Shown: in pieces, positions 36,132-45,268 of the stretch
Numbering within the stretch: the stretch's first letter is position 1
Layout: each line of letters starts with the position of its first letter
DNA from: an uncultured Campylobacter sp.
GTDB taxonomy: Bacteria; Campylobacterota; Campylobacteria; Campylobacterales; Campylobacteraceae
NCBI RefSeq assembly: GCF_937959485.1
Contig: NZ_CALGPY010000012.1
Coordinates: 62,001 to 126,000 of the forward strand
Direction: 5' to 3'
Length of the DNA: 64,000 nt
Notes under the pieces: model-generated
Database searches by the model: none
Told to the model about the DNA's origin: nothing
Seen by the model: the letters and a program-made list of their open reading frames with translations, nothing else
Translations under genes and position numbers: made by a program

Positions 36132-37109
36132 CTACTTCTCGCCGAAGCGCTCCTTTAAAATTTTATACGCCTCGTTGATCTCCTGAAGCTTCTTCGTGCC
36201 CTCTTGGATGATCTCCTCGTCCGCGCCCTTGCCCATCAGAATGTCGGGATGGTATTTTTTCACGAGCTCGCGATATTTTTTCTTGATCTCGTTAAACGTA
36301 GCGTCCTTGGAGAGCCCCAAAATTTCATGCGGATCTCTTTTGCTTTTGGCGGAGCCTTGCGAGCCGCCCGAATAGCCGCCATATCCACTCGAATACCCGC
36401 CGTAAGCGCCTGAGCTTTGCGAGCCTCCATAGTCCGAACCCGCCGTGCCGCCATATCCATAGCCGGTGCCGCCGCCGTAACTGCTGCTTCCGTAGCCGCC
36501 AGTGCTTCTGCCGCCGTATTTGTCCCAATACCCGCCGCTTCTTGTGCTATAGTCGTCGTATTCGTCGTAAGCCGTATCGCTTTGAGCGCCGCCGTTTTCG
36601 TAATATGTGCCGTAAAAGCTGCGCTCAAAGGTCGCGAAAATCTGGCTTTGGATATGCTCTGCAATGCCCAATCCGTCGCAGATCTGCGAGATCGTGCGCC
36701 GCTCTGCCGCGCTAAAACCGCGATCGACGTAGGCTAAATTTAAAAAGAAATAGATTAGCCCCGTTTTGCGACTCGGACTCGGACGGTAGGTTTGGTTATA
36801 TTTTTCGGCGAGCTCGCGCACATTTGCGAGGCTTTCTTTTTCGAGCTTATAAACGAGCTTCAGCGCCTGGCGTTCACGTTCACCGGCGCCCATTTGGCGC
36901 ACCAAATCGTCTAAAATTTCGCTTATCATCGCGGCTTCGGACTCGCTTACGTACCCGTCGCTTTTGGCGACCTTGGCCAGAAGCGCTACTAAAATTTTAG
37001 CCTCTGCTAGCTGCATTTGCGCCTTGCCGCGATAGCCGGAGTTGCCGAGAGCCCCGCCGATCTGCGCGAAAATATACAGCGCGATTAAAAGAAATATGAT
37101 GCTAAGCAC
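36132..37109 (-). CDS. TerB plus J-domain protein (DjlA-like co-chaperone)
   Basis: 325 residues. An N-terminal membrane helix is followed by a TerB-type helical domain (about 35-165, with AKSDGYVSESEAAMI), a Gly/Tyr/Ser-rich linker (about 205-255) and a C-terminal J domain with the essential HPD (KKYHPDILMG). J domains stimulate DnaK ATPase, so this is a membrane-tethered co-chaperone, as in DjlA. A homologue sits between purH and purL in C. jejuni. The repeat-rich linker may vary between strains. Confidence 0.9.
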   Translation of the reverse strand: MLSIIFLLIALYIFAQIGGALGNSGYRGKAQMQLAEAKILVALLAKVAKSDGYVSESEAAMISEILDDLVRQMGAGERERQALKLVYKLEKESLANVRELAEKYNQTYRPSPSRKTGLIYFFLNLAYVDRGFSAAERRTISQICDGLGIAEHIQSQIFATFERSFYGTYYENGGAQSDTAYDEYDDYSTRSGGYWDKYGGRSTGGYGSSSYGGGTGYGYGGTAGSDYGGSQSSGAYGGYSSGYGGYSGGSQGSAKSKRDPHEILGLSKDATFNEIKKKYRELVKKYHPDILMGKGADEEIIQEGTKKLQEINEAYKILKERFGEK

Positions 37110-37112
37110 GCG

Positions 37113-39308
37113 CTAGTCTTCGCTCTTTACGATCTTGGCAAACTCGCCGAAGTAAATTTCTTTTAGCGCCTTTAGATTTTTACGGACGGAATTTATGCGA
37201 AACACTTCGCCGCCGCTGATGCCTAGGCGCATTAAGCTTAGCCCGTATTTTGCGGCCAGCTCTTTAAATTTTGCCTCGTCGCGGACGCCGAAAATCGCGC
37301 GCGAAAAGCTCTCGTCGAAAATATCTCTGCTATCGTCGCAGCTCATCTCAAACTCGCCGCCTACGCCGCCCACGCACGCCATCTTCGCAAGCGTGATCGC
37401 CACGCCGCCGATTCCTACGGAATTTGCAAATTCCAAAATCCCGCTCTTGCCCGCCTCTATCGCGAAGTCCCACAGCGCGCGCTCTGCCTTTAAATTTAAC
37501 TCAGGCAGGCTGCCTGCGACGCGATTTTCCACCGCTTTCATATAAAGCGAGCCCGCAAAAACGCCCTTCGTATCGCCTACCAAATAGACGCTCACGCCGC
37601 TAGCGCAAAAATCGCTAGGGATGATCTCGCCCTCGTTTGTACCCACGCACACGATCGCGGGAGTGGGCTGAATGCTAACGCCGCCCGTTTCGTTATAAAG
37701 GCTTACGTTGCCGCTGATGACTGGGGTATTTAGCGCGGCGCAAGCCTGCTTGATTCCCTCGCAGCCCTGCGCGAACTGCCACATAACCTCGGGATTTTGC
37801 GGATTGCCGTAGTTTAGGCAATCGGTGATGGCTAAAGGCGTCGCGCCGCTCATAGCGACCTTTCGTCCCGCCGACGCTACCGCGAGCGCCGCGCCTATGC
37901 GAGGATGGACGTAATTCATCCGCGTGTTGCAATCCGCAGCCATCGCGAGCTTTACGCCGTTTTCTTTAACGCGCATCACCGCAGCGCCCAGCATGCCGGG
38001 ACGCTTGGCGGAGTTTAACCCTACGTTGGCGTCGTATTGATCGTAGATGTAGGATTTATTTAGCACTTCGGGGTCCCCAAAAATTTTATCAAACGCCGCG
38101 TCCAGCTCGCGCTCGCTCGCACCACAGCCGCATAAATTTTGCCGCGCGATCTGCGCCATATATGCAGGCTCTTTTATCGGACGATCCAGCACGGGCGCAG
38201 CCTCGCTAAGCGGCTCGATCGGAATGACGCCCGCCAGCTCGCCGTGCCAAAAAAGCTCCATCTTGCCGCTATCCGTCACCTCGCCGATGACGGCGGCGTC
38301 GAGATCCCATTTGGCAAAAATTTCTTTGATTTTCTCCTCGCAGCCCTTTTTGGCGCAGATCAGCATACGCTCCTGACTCTCGCTTAGCATCAGCTCATAC
38401 GGGCTCATCCCTGCCTCGCGCATCGGTACGCGATCCAAATTTAACCTCATGCCGCTGCCGCTGCGCCCCGCCATCTCAAAGCTGCTTGAAGTAAGCCCCG
38501 CCGCGCCCATATCCTGGATACCCACGACGTAGTCTGTCTTAAAAAGCTCCAAGCACGCTTCCATCAGCAGCTTTTCGGCGAACGGATCGCCCACCTGCAC
38601 GGTCGGGCGCAGGGATTTGTTCGCGTCATTAAAGCTATCGCTCGCCATCACGGCTCCTCCGAGCCCGTCACGGCCCGTCTTAGAGCCCACGTAGATCACA
38701 CTATTGCCCACGCCTTCGGCTCTGCCGTAGAAAATTTCATCCTTTTTAACTATACCCAGAGCAAAAGCATTAACTAAAATGTTGCCGTCAAAGCTAGCGT
38801 CGAACGTCGTCTCGCCGCCTATCGTAGGGATACCCATGCAGTTGCCGTAGTGCGCGATGCCTGCGACCGCTCCTTTTAGTAGATAGCGCTGTTTTCGCGC
38901 ATTCTCGCTTCTTCCTCGTACATCGCCGAAACGAAGCGAGTTCATATTGGCCTCGACGCGCGCGCCCATCGTAAAGATATCGCGCAGTATCCCACCCACG
39001 CCGGTCGCAGCGCCCTGAAACGGCTCGATGAAGCTAGGGTGATTGTGGCTTTCCATCTTAAAAACCGCAGCCATGCCGCCGCCGATGTCGATGACGCCTG
39101 CGTTTTCGCCCGGACCTTGGATAACCCAAGGCGCCTTGGTCGGAAAGCCGCTTAAGTATTTTTTGCTCGATTTGTAACTGCAGTGCTCGCTCCACATCGC
39201 GCTAAAAATCCCAAGCTCGAGCAGATTCGGCTCGCGACCTAAAATTTTTAAAATTTTTTCATATTCTTCGTCTGAAATTTTATGTGCCGCTACTACTTTT
39301 TTGTCCAT
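37113..39308 (-). CDS. purL: PurL, phosphoribosylformylglycinamidine synthase large subunit
   Basis: 731 residues, the small (non-fused) PurL. It makes FGAM from FGAR with ATP and glutamine-derived ammonia supplied by PurQ/PurS. Motifs: MWSEHCSYKSSKKYL, KMESHNHPSFIEPFQGAATGVGG (active-site His region), GVGNSVIYVGSKTGRDGLGG, and PVISGNVSLYNET. It is 3 bases upstream of the TerB/J-domain gene. Confidence 0.98.
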   Translation of the reverse strand: MDKKVVAAHKISDEEYEKILKILGREPNLLELGIFSAMWSEHCSYKSSKKYLSGFPTKAPWVIQGPGENAGVIDIGGGMAAVFKMESHNHPSFIEPFQGAATGVGGILRDIFTMGARVEANMNSLRFGDVRGRSENARKQRYLLKGAVAGIAHYGNCMGIPTIGGETTFDASFDGNILVNAFALGIVKKDEIFYGRAEGVGNSVIYVGSKTGRDGLGGAVMASDSFNDANKSLRPTVQVGDPFAEKLLMEACLELFKTDYVVGIQDMGAAGLTSSSFEMAGRSGSGMRLNLDRVPMREAGMSPYELMLSESQERMLICAKKGCEEKIKEIFAKWDLDAAVIGEVTDSGKMELFWHGELAGVIPIEPLSEAAPVLDRPIKEPAYMAQIARQNLCGCGASERELDAAFDKIFGDPEVLNKSYIYDQYDANVGLNSAKRPGMLGAAVMRVKENGVKLAMAADCNTRMNYVHPRIGAALAVASAGRKVAMSGATPLAITDCLNYGNPQNPEVMWQFAQGCEGIKQACAALNTPVISGNVSLYNETGGVSIQPTPAIVCVGTNEGEIIPSDFCASGVSVYLVGDTKGVFAGSLYMKAVENRVAGSLPELNLKAERALWDFAIEAGKSGILEFANSVGIGGVAITLAKMACVGGVGGEFEMSCDDSRDIFDESFSRAIFGVRDEAKFKELAAKYGLSLMRLGISGGEVFRINSVRKNLKALKEIYFGEFAKIVKSED

Positions 39309-39372
39309 TTTTTCGCCCTTTTCGCCGTTAAATTTAGGCCCTTATGATAGCTAAAATTTTCTATCATTTCGA

Positions 39373-40128
39373 TTAATCTTCGCCCTTTTTAAGATACTTC
39401 TCGTAAAGTTTCGCCTCTTTTAAAAACGCGTAAAATGCGTTAATGTTTGCCGTGATAAATCCCTTGCGCCCGTCAAAAAGCGATCTGCGCAAAATGTATG
39501 ATTTAAAAAACGCAAACGGATAGATCAGCAGAAGCTTCGCAAGGCTCGGCTTCTTGCCCTTCTCAAAATCCCCCTGCGCGCGCAGCGTGGAGTAGTTGTT
39601 GTTTTTCGTAACGAGCTCGGCGATCGGCTTTTCGCTAAAATGGTTGATGCAAAATTTGCTCTTTTTTACAGCGCCCTTTACGATCGAAATTTGCGCGTGC
39701 ACGCCCATATTTTTATACTCGCCGCACTCCTTACGAAAGAAGCGGATGTGAGTATTTTTGCGCACTAGATCCGAGCACTTGCGCCCTAGCGAGTATTCGT
39801 GAAATTTAATATCCAGCGCCGAGTAATCGCTCCGGCTCATAAACTTCTCTATCTCGCCCTTTAGCTCAGGACTTACCTCCTCGTCGCCGTCGAGATTGAG
39901 CGCCCATTCGTTGCTACATAGCGAAAACGCGTAGTTTTTCTGCACCCCCTCGCCCTGCCAGTCGTGATGGTAAATTTTATCGGTAAATTTACGCGCTATT
40001 TGCAGCGTGGCATCGGTGCTGCCGCTATCGACGATTATGATCTCGGCGAAATCCGCCACGCTACGCAGCATACGCTCGATGTGGCGCTCCTCATTCATCA
40101 CTATCGCATAAACGGATGCTTTAATCAT
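39373..40128 (-). CDS. Family 2 glycosyltransferase, WaaE/LgtF-like
   Basis: 251 residues. GT-A fold start SVYAIVMNEERHIERML, with IIVDSGSTD and the DxD-type motif NLDGDEEV. It resembles LOS core glucosyl/heptose-modifying transferases of the WaaE type. It ends the LOS gene run and overlaps the deacetylase stop by 4 bases. Sugar and acceptor cannot be read from sequence. Confidence 0.88.
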   Translation of the reverse strand: MIKASVYAIVMNEERHIERMLRSVADFAEIIIVDSGSTDATLQIARKFTDKIYHHDWQGEGVQKNYAFSLCSNEWALNLDGDEEVSPELKGEIEKFMSRSDYSALDIKFHEYSLGRKCSDLVRKNTHIRFFRKECGEYKNMGVHAQISIVKGAVKKSKFCINHFSEKPIAELVTKNNNYSTLRAQGDFEKGKKPSLAKLLLIYPFAFFKSYILRRSLFDGRKGFITANINAFYAFLKEAKLYEKYLKKGED

Positions 40129-40916
40129 AGTTTATTCCTTATCCTCGTAAATTTCAGCCAAAAATCAAAAAACCCCTCCGTACCCAAAATGCCGATGCGC
40201 TTTACGGCGTATTTGTCGTCGCCTACCTCGTAAAGTCCACGCTTGACGACCACCGCGCCTTTAAAATTTGATCTAGCGATATTTAAAATTTCGTCGTTAA
40301 ATTTACCGTAGGGGTAGGCAAACACCTCGCAAGGCTGTCCGCAAATACCTGCTACGCGAGCTTTGGACGCGATGATCTCATCTGCTGCGAGCTGCGGATC
40401 GCTCGCGTAGGTAAGGTCTAAATTTACGTGGTGCATCGTATGCGCGCCAAACTCCACCAGCCCGCTTGCTTGCATTTTTAAAATTTGCTCCTCGTTTAGC
40501 ATCCGTGCAAGATGAGCGGTGTTGGCGCGCTCCCAGTCGTTTTGCACGGCGTCCGGCACCAAAAATATGCTCGCTTTAAAATCGTATTTTTTCAAAATTT
40601 CAAAGGCGTCGGTAAAGTTATTTTCAAACCCATCGTCGAATGTGATGCAAACCGCCTTTTTAGGCAGCCGCTCTAGCGCGATAAGCTCGCTAAGCTTAAA
40701 GCTTTTAAAGCCGTTTTTCGCAAGCCACGCGATCTGTCTTTCAAAATCAGCGGGTCTTAGCCGCCATTTGTCGAATTTATCGCCCTTATGCTCCTCTACG
40801 CTATGATACATCAGCACCCGCGCCTTATGCCAGCCCTGCGGGATCCGCCACCAGTTATACCGCAGCGAAACGCCCGCCGCGGCGGCAAAGATCAGAAAAA
40901 CCGCAAAATAGGTCAT
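40125..40916 (-). CDS. Polysaccharide deacetylase (NodB family), copy 2
   Basis: 263 residues with an N-terminal membrane anchor (FAVFLIFAAAAGVSL). NodB motifs: ITFDDGFENN (metal Asp), then AHTMHHVNLD and FAYPYGKFNDE. It probably removes an N- or O-acetyl group from an LOS sugar on the membrane. It is paralogous to the protein at 44453 (shared RVLMYH, YLSE/TLSELA, KAVCITFDDG). Confidence 0.88.
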   Translation of the reverse strand: MTYFAVFLIFAAAAGVSLRYNWWRIPQGWHKARVLMYHSVEEHKGDKFDKWRLRPADFERQIAWLAKNGFKSFKLSELIALERLPKKAVCITFDDGFENNFTDAFEILKKYDFKASIFLVPDAVQNDWERANTAHLARMLNEEQILKMQASGLVEFGAHTMHHVNLDLTYASDPQLAADEIIASKARVAGICGQPCEVFAYPYGKFNDEILNIARSNFKGAVVVKRGLYEVGDDKYAVKRIGILGTEGFFDFWLKFTRIRNKL

Positions 40917-41911
40917 AGCAAGCTCTTGTAAGCTTTGATGTATTGATTTACGACGTTAGACATATCGAATTCTCCTTTGCATTTTTCCTTTACTTTAGAA
41001 AAAATCGCCTTAAATTCTTCATAATTCTCATATACTTCGTTTAGTTTACGCCGTAGTGACAAAATATCTCTTTCAAATAGCAGCTCTTTGGGTAAAATTT
41101 CGGTGCAAATACCCACTGCAGTAGAGATTAAAAGTGGCGAATAATATACGTCATCGATTGCCGTTAACCCATAAGCCTCAAATGCAGACGCAATGATTTG
41201 TAGATTACAAGCACTTAAATAATCTTGTAAATGATCCGTAAAGCCTGCAATATTTATCTTTTCTTCCAAGCCTAATTCTTTTATTAAATCCTTTAAATTC
41301 TCCTCTTCTTCACCACTACCGAATATTGTGCATTCAAAGTCAAAATTTACGTCCGCTAAAGCCTTTATTATTATATCCATACCCTTGGGCGCAGATAATC
41401 TGGCGGCTGAAATGATACTAAATTTATTACTTCTATATTCTCCCTCCTTTGGTTTTTTATACGCCATCGCATTTTTGATGATTATGGAGTTTGCAGGCAA
41501 AATTTCTTTCGTATCCTCTAACACCGCCACGCATAGATCAGCTAGTTTATAATTTTTCTTCACCTGCAAAGTATGCTTCGTAGCCACCACTCCGATTCTT
41601 CTAGAGCCTAAAAATCGTGCTAAATTCCGTGCGCGATACATTATTTCAATTTCTTTTGTATTGTGACAATGAATTATGTCTGGTGAAATTTTAATTAAAA
41701 GCTGTGCTGTCTGTAGTAAAAACAATGGATTATATCTATTATGCTCGAAATTAAATTTGATTAAATTTACGCGTTCACTCAAATATGGTGCAATCTTTTC
41801 GTCGCTTAGCAAAAATACCTCATTAGTTTTTGCCATTTCATTACACAGATCGACGCAGACTTTCTCTGTTCCAGCGAACTGCTTCCATTGTAGCGTATGT
41901 AGAATTTTCAT
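40913..41911 (-). CDS. Family 4 glycosyltransferase, AT-rich gene
   Basis: 332 residues, GT-B fold: KILHTLQWKQFAGTEKVC, then a C-terminal GT4 half with ISAARLSAPKGMDIIIKAL and IIASAFEAYGLTAIDDVYYSP, where the E-x7-E-like region is altered. It is paralogous to the protein at 43224 (RYNPLFL/RYNPFLF and VATKH). The coding DNA is visibly richer in A+T than its neighbours, which suggests separate origin. It overlaps both neighbours by 4 bases. Confidence 0.88.
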   Translation of the reverse strand: MKILHTLQWKQFAGTEKVCVDLCNEMAKTNEVFLLSDEKIAPYLSERVNLIKFNFEHNRYNPLFLLQTAQLLIKISPDIIHCHNTKEIEIMYRARNLARFLGSRRIGVVATKHTLQVKKNYKLADLCVAVLEDTKEILPANSIIIKNAMAYKKPKEGEYRSNKFSIISAARLSAPKGMDIIIKALADVNFDFECTIFGSGEEEENLKDLIKELGLEEKINIAGFTDHLQDYLSACNLQIIASAFEAYGLTAIDDVYYSPLLISTAVGICTEILPKELLFERDILSLRRKLNEVYENYEEFKAIFSKVKEKCKGEFDMSNVVNQYIKAYKSLL

Positions 41912-43236
41912 ATCGCTCGCCCTTTCTTATAAATAAACTCACGCCATTCGTAAGGCTCGCTGTAAAAATCGTTCCGATCGCTTTTATCCTTTTCGCCGCG
42001 GCCGTCGCGATATTTGCCGTCTCCGTAAATTTCATCGCAAATTTTGGCACCAATTTTATCGTCCTTATCATTGTCTTCGCAACCTACTGCGTGAGCCTCG
42101 TCATTAAATTTTAGTTTTTCATCGCCCTTTTTACCGTAAATTTTTCCGCCTTCGCTACGGCTATCATATCTCTCTCCAAGCTCGCCACCAACTTTACTGC
42201 AGTCGTCGCTATCCGCATTTTTTAAATCCGTGCCGAAGCTCTCTTCAAAGATCGTCTCAAGCATAAATTTTGCCACTCGGGCGGCGTTTGCGATCCTTAG
42301 CGTCTTAGCTCTGCCGCGCCGCGCGATGCGCGCGTATTCGCCGCTAGAAAGAAGGCATTTGATCTTTGAAAAGCAATCCGCAGGACTGTCAAAATAAACT
42401 ATCTCCGAGCCGTCCTCGTAAAGCCGCTCAAACCCCGCGATCTTAGGGCTAAAAGTGCAGACGCCACAGCCCAAAAACTGCGCCATGCGGTCGCTCGCGC
42501 CGAGCAATTTATGAGCGTGCGCGCACTCAAGCTCGTCGTCGCGATTAAAATTTATCGCAATCTTCGCAGCCGCGATCTCGCGATGAAATTTATCGCCGAA
42601 TACGGCAGGCGCGCCGAGGCTCGCAAAAATTTTAAGCCTAAGCCCTTCTTTTTCGCAAAAATCGCGCAACAAAAGCGCAAATTTATACCTCACGTCCTCT
42701 TGATAATCGCGCGCTATGTAGATCACATCGGTCGTTTTAGCGGCGTCTAGGCATCTATCAAACGCCGCGTCGGAGATGTTTGGGAAAAAGGCGAATTTCG
42801 CGCCGTATCTCGTTGAAAGATCGCGCAGCCTCAGCGCATTCGCCCAAAAAAACACGTCGATGAAGCTTAATTTTTCGAAAAATTCCCGTTTTTCTTGCAG
42901 ATGATCGACGTACCAGATCGCGATTTTGATCTTAGGAAGCGCCGATTTTATCGCCCGCAGCACATCAAGACTGATCTTTTCGCCCTTACCGATTAGAAGC
43001 AGATCGGCGCCGATATTTTCGCAGATACGCACGAGCTTGGCGTTCATTTTAGCTAGCCCGCTGTTTTTCAGCCCGCAAAAGCGCAGGCTCCGTTCCCAAT
43101 CGCGGTAGCTAAAATCATAGACGAAGTGCCCGCCGCGGATGAGCCCGTGGCTGATCTTGCGCTCCATGCCATAGAAAAAACTGCCGTCGTCGTATTCGTT
43201 GAAAATACCGCAATGCACGATCTTTAGGCTTTGCAT
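41908..43236 (-). CDS. CgeB-like glycosyltransferase with an acidic low-complexity insert
   Basis: 442 residues. The body resembles CgeB/spore-maturation-type GT-B proteins: IGKGEKISLDVLRAIK, WYVDHLQEKREFF, and the conserved end AHKLLGASDRMAQFLGCGVC then FDSPADCFSKI. Residues about 336-424 (bases 41965-42231) are Asp/Lys/Glu/Gly-rich filler (KDDKIGAKICDEIYGDGKY) ahead of a normal C-terminus EPYEWREFIYKKGR. The enzyme core is intact. Probably adds a sugar to LOS. Confidence 0.82.
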   Translation of the reverse strand: MQSLKIVHCGIFNEYDDGSFFYGMERKISHGLIRGGHFVYDFSYRDWERSLRFCGLKNSGLAKMNAKLVRICENIGADLLLIGKGEKISLDVLRAIKSALPKIKIAIWYVDHLQEKREFFEKLSFIDVFFWANALRLRDLSTRYGAKFAFFPNISDAAFDRCLDAAKTTDVIYIARDYQEDVRYKFALLLRDFCEKEGLRLKIFASLGAPAVFGDKFHREIAAAKIAINFNRDDELECAHAHKLLGASDRMAQFLGCGVCTFSPKIAGFERLYEDGSEIVYFDSPADCFSKIKCLLSSGEYARIARRGRAKTLRIANAARVAKFMLETIFEESFGTDLKNADSDDCSKVGGELGERYDSRSEGGKIYGKKGDEKLKFNDEAHAVGCEDNDKDDKIGAKICDEIYGDGKYRDGRGEKDKSDRNDFYSEPYEWREFIYKKGRAI

Positions 43237-44456
43237 AACAGCTCCTCGTAGTAATTTTTAAGCGAGCTAATATAATTTTGCAGCGTCAAAGTTTGCTTGA
43301 ACTTAGCGTGTTTTTGCGCAAAAGCCCGGGCGTATTTGCCGTAAGTGCGGTAAATTTCATCGATTTTAGCGCCCAGATCCGCCGCCTCGTATAAAAACTC
43401 CTCGCTTAAAATTTCAGAAATTCCGCCCACGCGGGTAGAGATCAGCACGGGCGAATAAAAAATACCTTCGATCAAAATCACCGGAAAGCCCTCCTTGCGC
43501 GAGCTGATGACGTGCAGGTGCGATGCGCTCAGAGCTGCCGCAACGTCGTCGCAAAAGCCGCACAACTGCACGCAGTCCTGCAATTTTAGCGAATCGATTA
43601 AATTTTGTAAATTTTGCCTCTCGCCGCCCTGACCGTAAATTTTAAGCTCGAAATCAAATTTCAGCTCGCTTACGGCGCGGATCAAAAGATCAAAACCCTT
43701 GATCTTATCGAGTCTGCCGACTGCAACGATACTAAATTTAAAATTTCCTGCCGCCGCGTTTGCGCCCTGTTGCGATACGAATACGCTGCTAGTTTTATTT
43801 TGCGATGCGTCCGCATCAAAAGCCCTATCTTGCGATACACTTGCCCCATCAGGCGTATCTTGCGACGCAAATGCAACGCCGGTCATATTTTGCGACGTGT
43901 CCGCAGCGCCAGCCGAGTCGCCGCGCGCATCCTTTGTTTCCTTGAGCGCTTCGTTTGCGGCACCCTCCGCGTCCTTGCAGCGCGCGCAAATTTCATGATT
44001 TGCAAACTCCAGCCGCGGCTCTATGCCGAAATATATCACCTTCGCGGCGTGATTTATCGTGGTTGCGACCTTGCGAGAGGCTGCGATGACGTTTGGCACG
44101 CGATCAAAAACGGGCGCCTTGCGGTCGTTGTGTTTGGTCGCGACAAGCTTAAGGCTTAAAAATTTTTCGACCACAAAGCCGATCTGTGCGGCTTTGGCGC
44201 CGTGCGAATGTAAAATTTCAAATCCACCCGAGCGTAAAAACCGATAAATTTCAGCGAACAAAAACGGATTGTAGCGCTTGTCGCGGCTTTTGTACTGATA
44301 AATTTGCACGCGCGCATCCAGGCGCTGCAAAAACTCGCATTTATCGGGCACGATGAGCGCCGCCTGCTCGCTTTTGCAAAGCTCATTTAGCGAGTCGATC
44401 ACGATCTTTTCGACGCCGCCGTAAAATCTGGAGCAGCAAAGATAGGCGATTTTCAT
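43224..44456 (-). CDS. Family 4 glycosyltransferase with an in-frame 10-residue repeat
   Basis: 410 residues. GT-B N-terminus with GGVEKIVIDSL, VATKH and NHAAKVIYFGIEP; C-terminal GT4 half with IVAVGRLDKIKGFDLLIRAV and ISSRKEGFPVILIEGIFYSPVL, shortened here. Residues about 153-237 are inserted between the halves and include five copies of a 10-residue repeat marked by SQ (positions 188, 198, 208, 218, 228). Paralogue of the gene at 40913. It overlaps its neighbours, so it belongs to the LOS operon. Confidence 0.88.
   Translation of the reverse strand: MKIAYLCCSRFYGGVEKIVIDSLNELCKSEQAALIVPDKCEFLQRLDARVQIYQYKSRDKRYNPFLFAEIYRFLRSGGFEILHSHGAKAAQIGFVVEKFLSLKLVATKHNDRKAPVFDRVPNVIAASRKVATTINHAAKVIYFGIEPRLEFANHEICARCKDAEGAANEALKETKDARGDSAGAADTSQNMTGVAFASQDTPDGASVSQDRAFDADASQNKTSSVFVSQQGANAAAGNFKFSIVAVGRLDKIKGFDLLIRAVSELKFDFELKIYGQGGERQNLQNLIDSLKLQDCVQLCGFCDDVAAALSASHLHVISSRKEGFPVILIEGIFYSPVLISTRVGGISEILSEEFLYEAADLGAKIDEIYRTYGKYARAFAQKHAKFKQTLTLQNYISSLKNYYEELLCKA
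43749..43898. repeat. 30-bp tandem repeat in a glycosyltransferase gene, five copies
   Basis: TGCGAT or TGCGAC recurs at 43771, 43801, 43831, 43861 and 43891, exactly 30 bases apart. Copies are diverged between these anchors. Because 30 is divisible by three, gain or loss of a copy keeps the frame. Confidence 0.9.
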
Positions 44457-45268
44457 CTATTTCTGCCCTTCTTCATCTTCAAAATGAAGCTAAAAAGCCC
44501 CTGCCTGCCGCTAACCATGATGCGCGGAATTTCAAAGTTTGAGTAGTGCGGGCGCAACACGTCGTTTTGCGTCGTAACCGCGCAGCTAAAGCCCGCCTCG
44601 CGCGCGCAGCGCACGCTAATCTCGTCGTAAAAGCCGAACGGATAGGCAAAAGCGCTGCAAGAGATGTCAAATTTCGCCTCTATTTCGCGCTTTGATTCTC
44701 TCATCTGGCGCAGCTGCTCTTGCGCATCCAAGCTAGGCAAGTTTGCGTGATCGAGCGTATGCGAGCCGATCTCGATAAGCCCGTTTTGCAAAAGCTCGCG
44801 AACCTCATCGTCGCTTAGCATCTCCTCGCGATTTAGCTCATCGCTTGATTTTTTCAGATCCTTATCGGTCGCCCAATCCCCGTCAAAGCGCCGGTTCACG
44901 ATGAAAATCGTCGCCTTAAAGCCGTATTTTTGAAGTATCGGCAGAGCGCCTGTGAGATTATCGCGGTATCCGTCGTCAAAGGTAATACAAACCGCCTTTG
45001 CGGGCTTTTTATCCAAGCTTGCAAGCTCGCTTAGAGTGTAGCTCGTAAAACCGTTTCGCTTCAGCCATGCAAGCTGTTTCTCAAACGCGGCGGGGGTTAC
45101 GCGCAGACGGTTAAATTTAGAGGCGCACTTTGGCAGATGCTCGCGGATCATATGATACATCAGCACGCGCGGATACTCGTAAGGCAGATCCTTCGCCCAC
45201 CACGCAAAGCGCAGGCAAAACCACGCAAAAAGCGCCGCCGCAAAAGCCAAAACCGCTGCGTAGATCAT
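44453..45268 (-). CDS. Polysaccharide deacetylase (NodB family), copy 1
   Basis: 271 residues if ATG 45268 is used; this start overlaps the upstream stop by 4 bases, like all other junctions of the operon, and puts the membrane anchor AAVLAFAAALFAWFCL at the N-terminus. A longer frame to 45418 lies within the upstream gene. Motifs ITFDDGYRDN, GSHTLDHANLPS and FAYPFGFYDE are the NodB metal and catalytic set. Likely acts on an LOS sugar. Confidence 0.88.
   Translation of the reverse strand: MIYAAVLAFAAALFAWFCLRFAWWAKDLPYEYPRVLMYHMIREHLPKCASKFNRLRVTPAAFEKQLAWLKRNGFTSYTLSELASLDKKPAKAVCITFDDGYRDNLTGALPILQKYGFKATIFIVNRRFDGDWATDKDLKKSSDELNREEMLSDDEVRELLQNGLIEIGSHTLDHANLPSLDAQEQLRQMRESKREIEAKFDISCSAFAYPFGFYDEISVRCAREAGFSCAVTTQNDVLRPHYSNFEIPRIMVSGRQGLFSFILKMKKGRNR

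Noticed and set aside
43614..44159. 181-codon plus-strand frame in a glycosyltransferase gene
   Set aside because: Antisense to a well-supported GT4 gene; no family pattern and no ribosome site.
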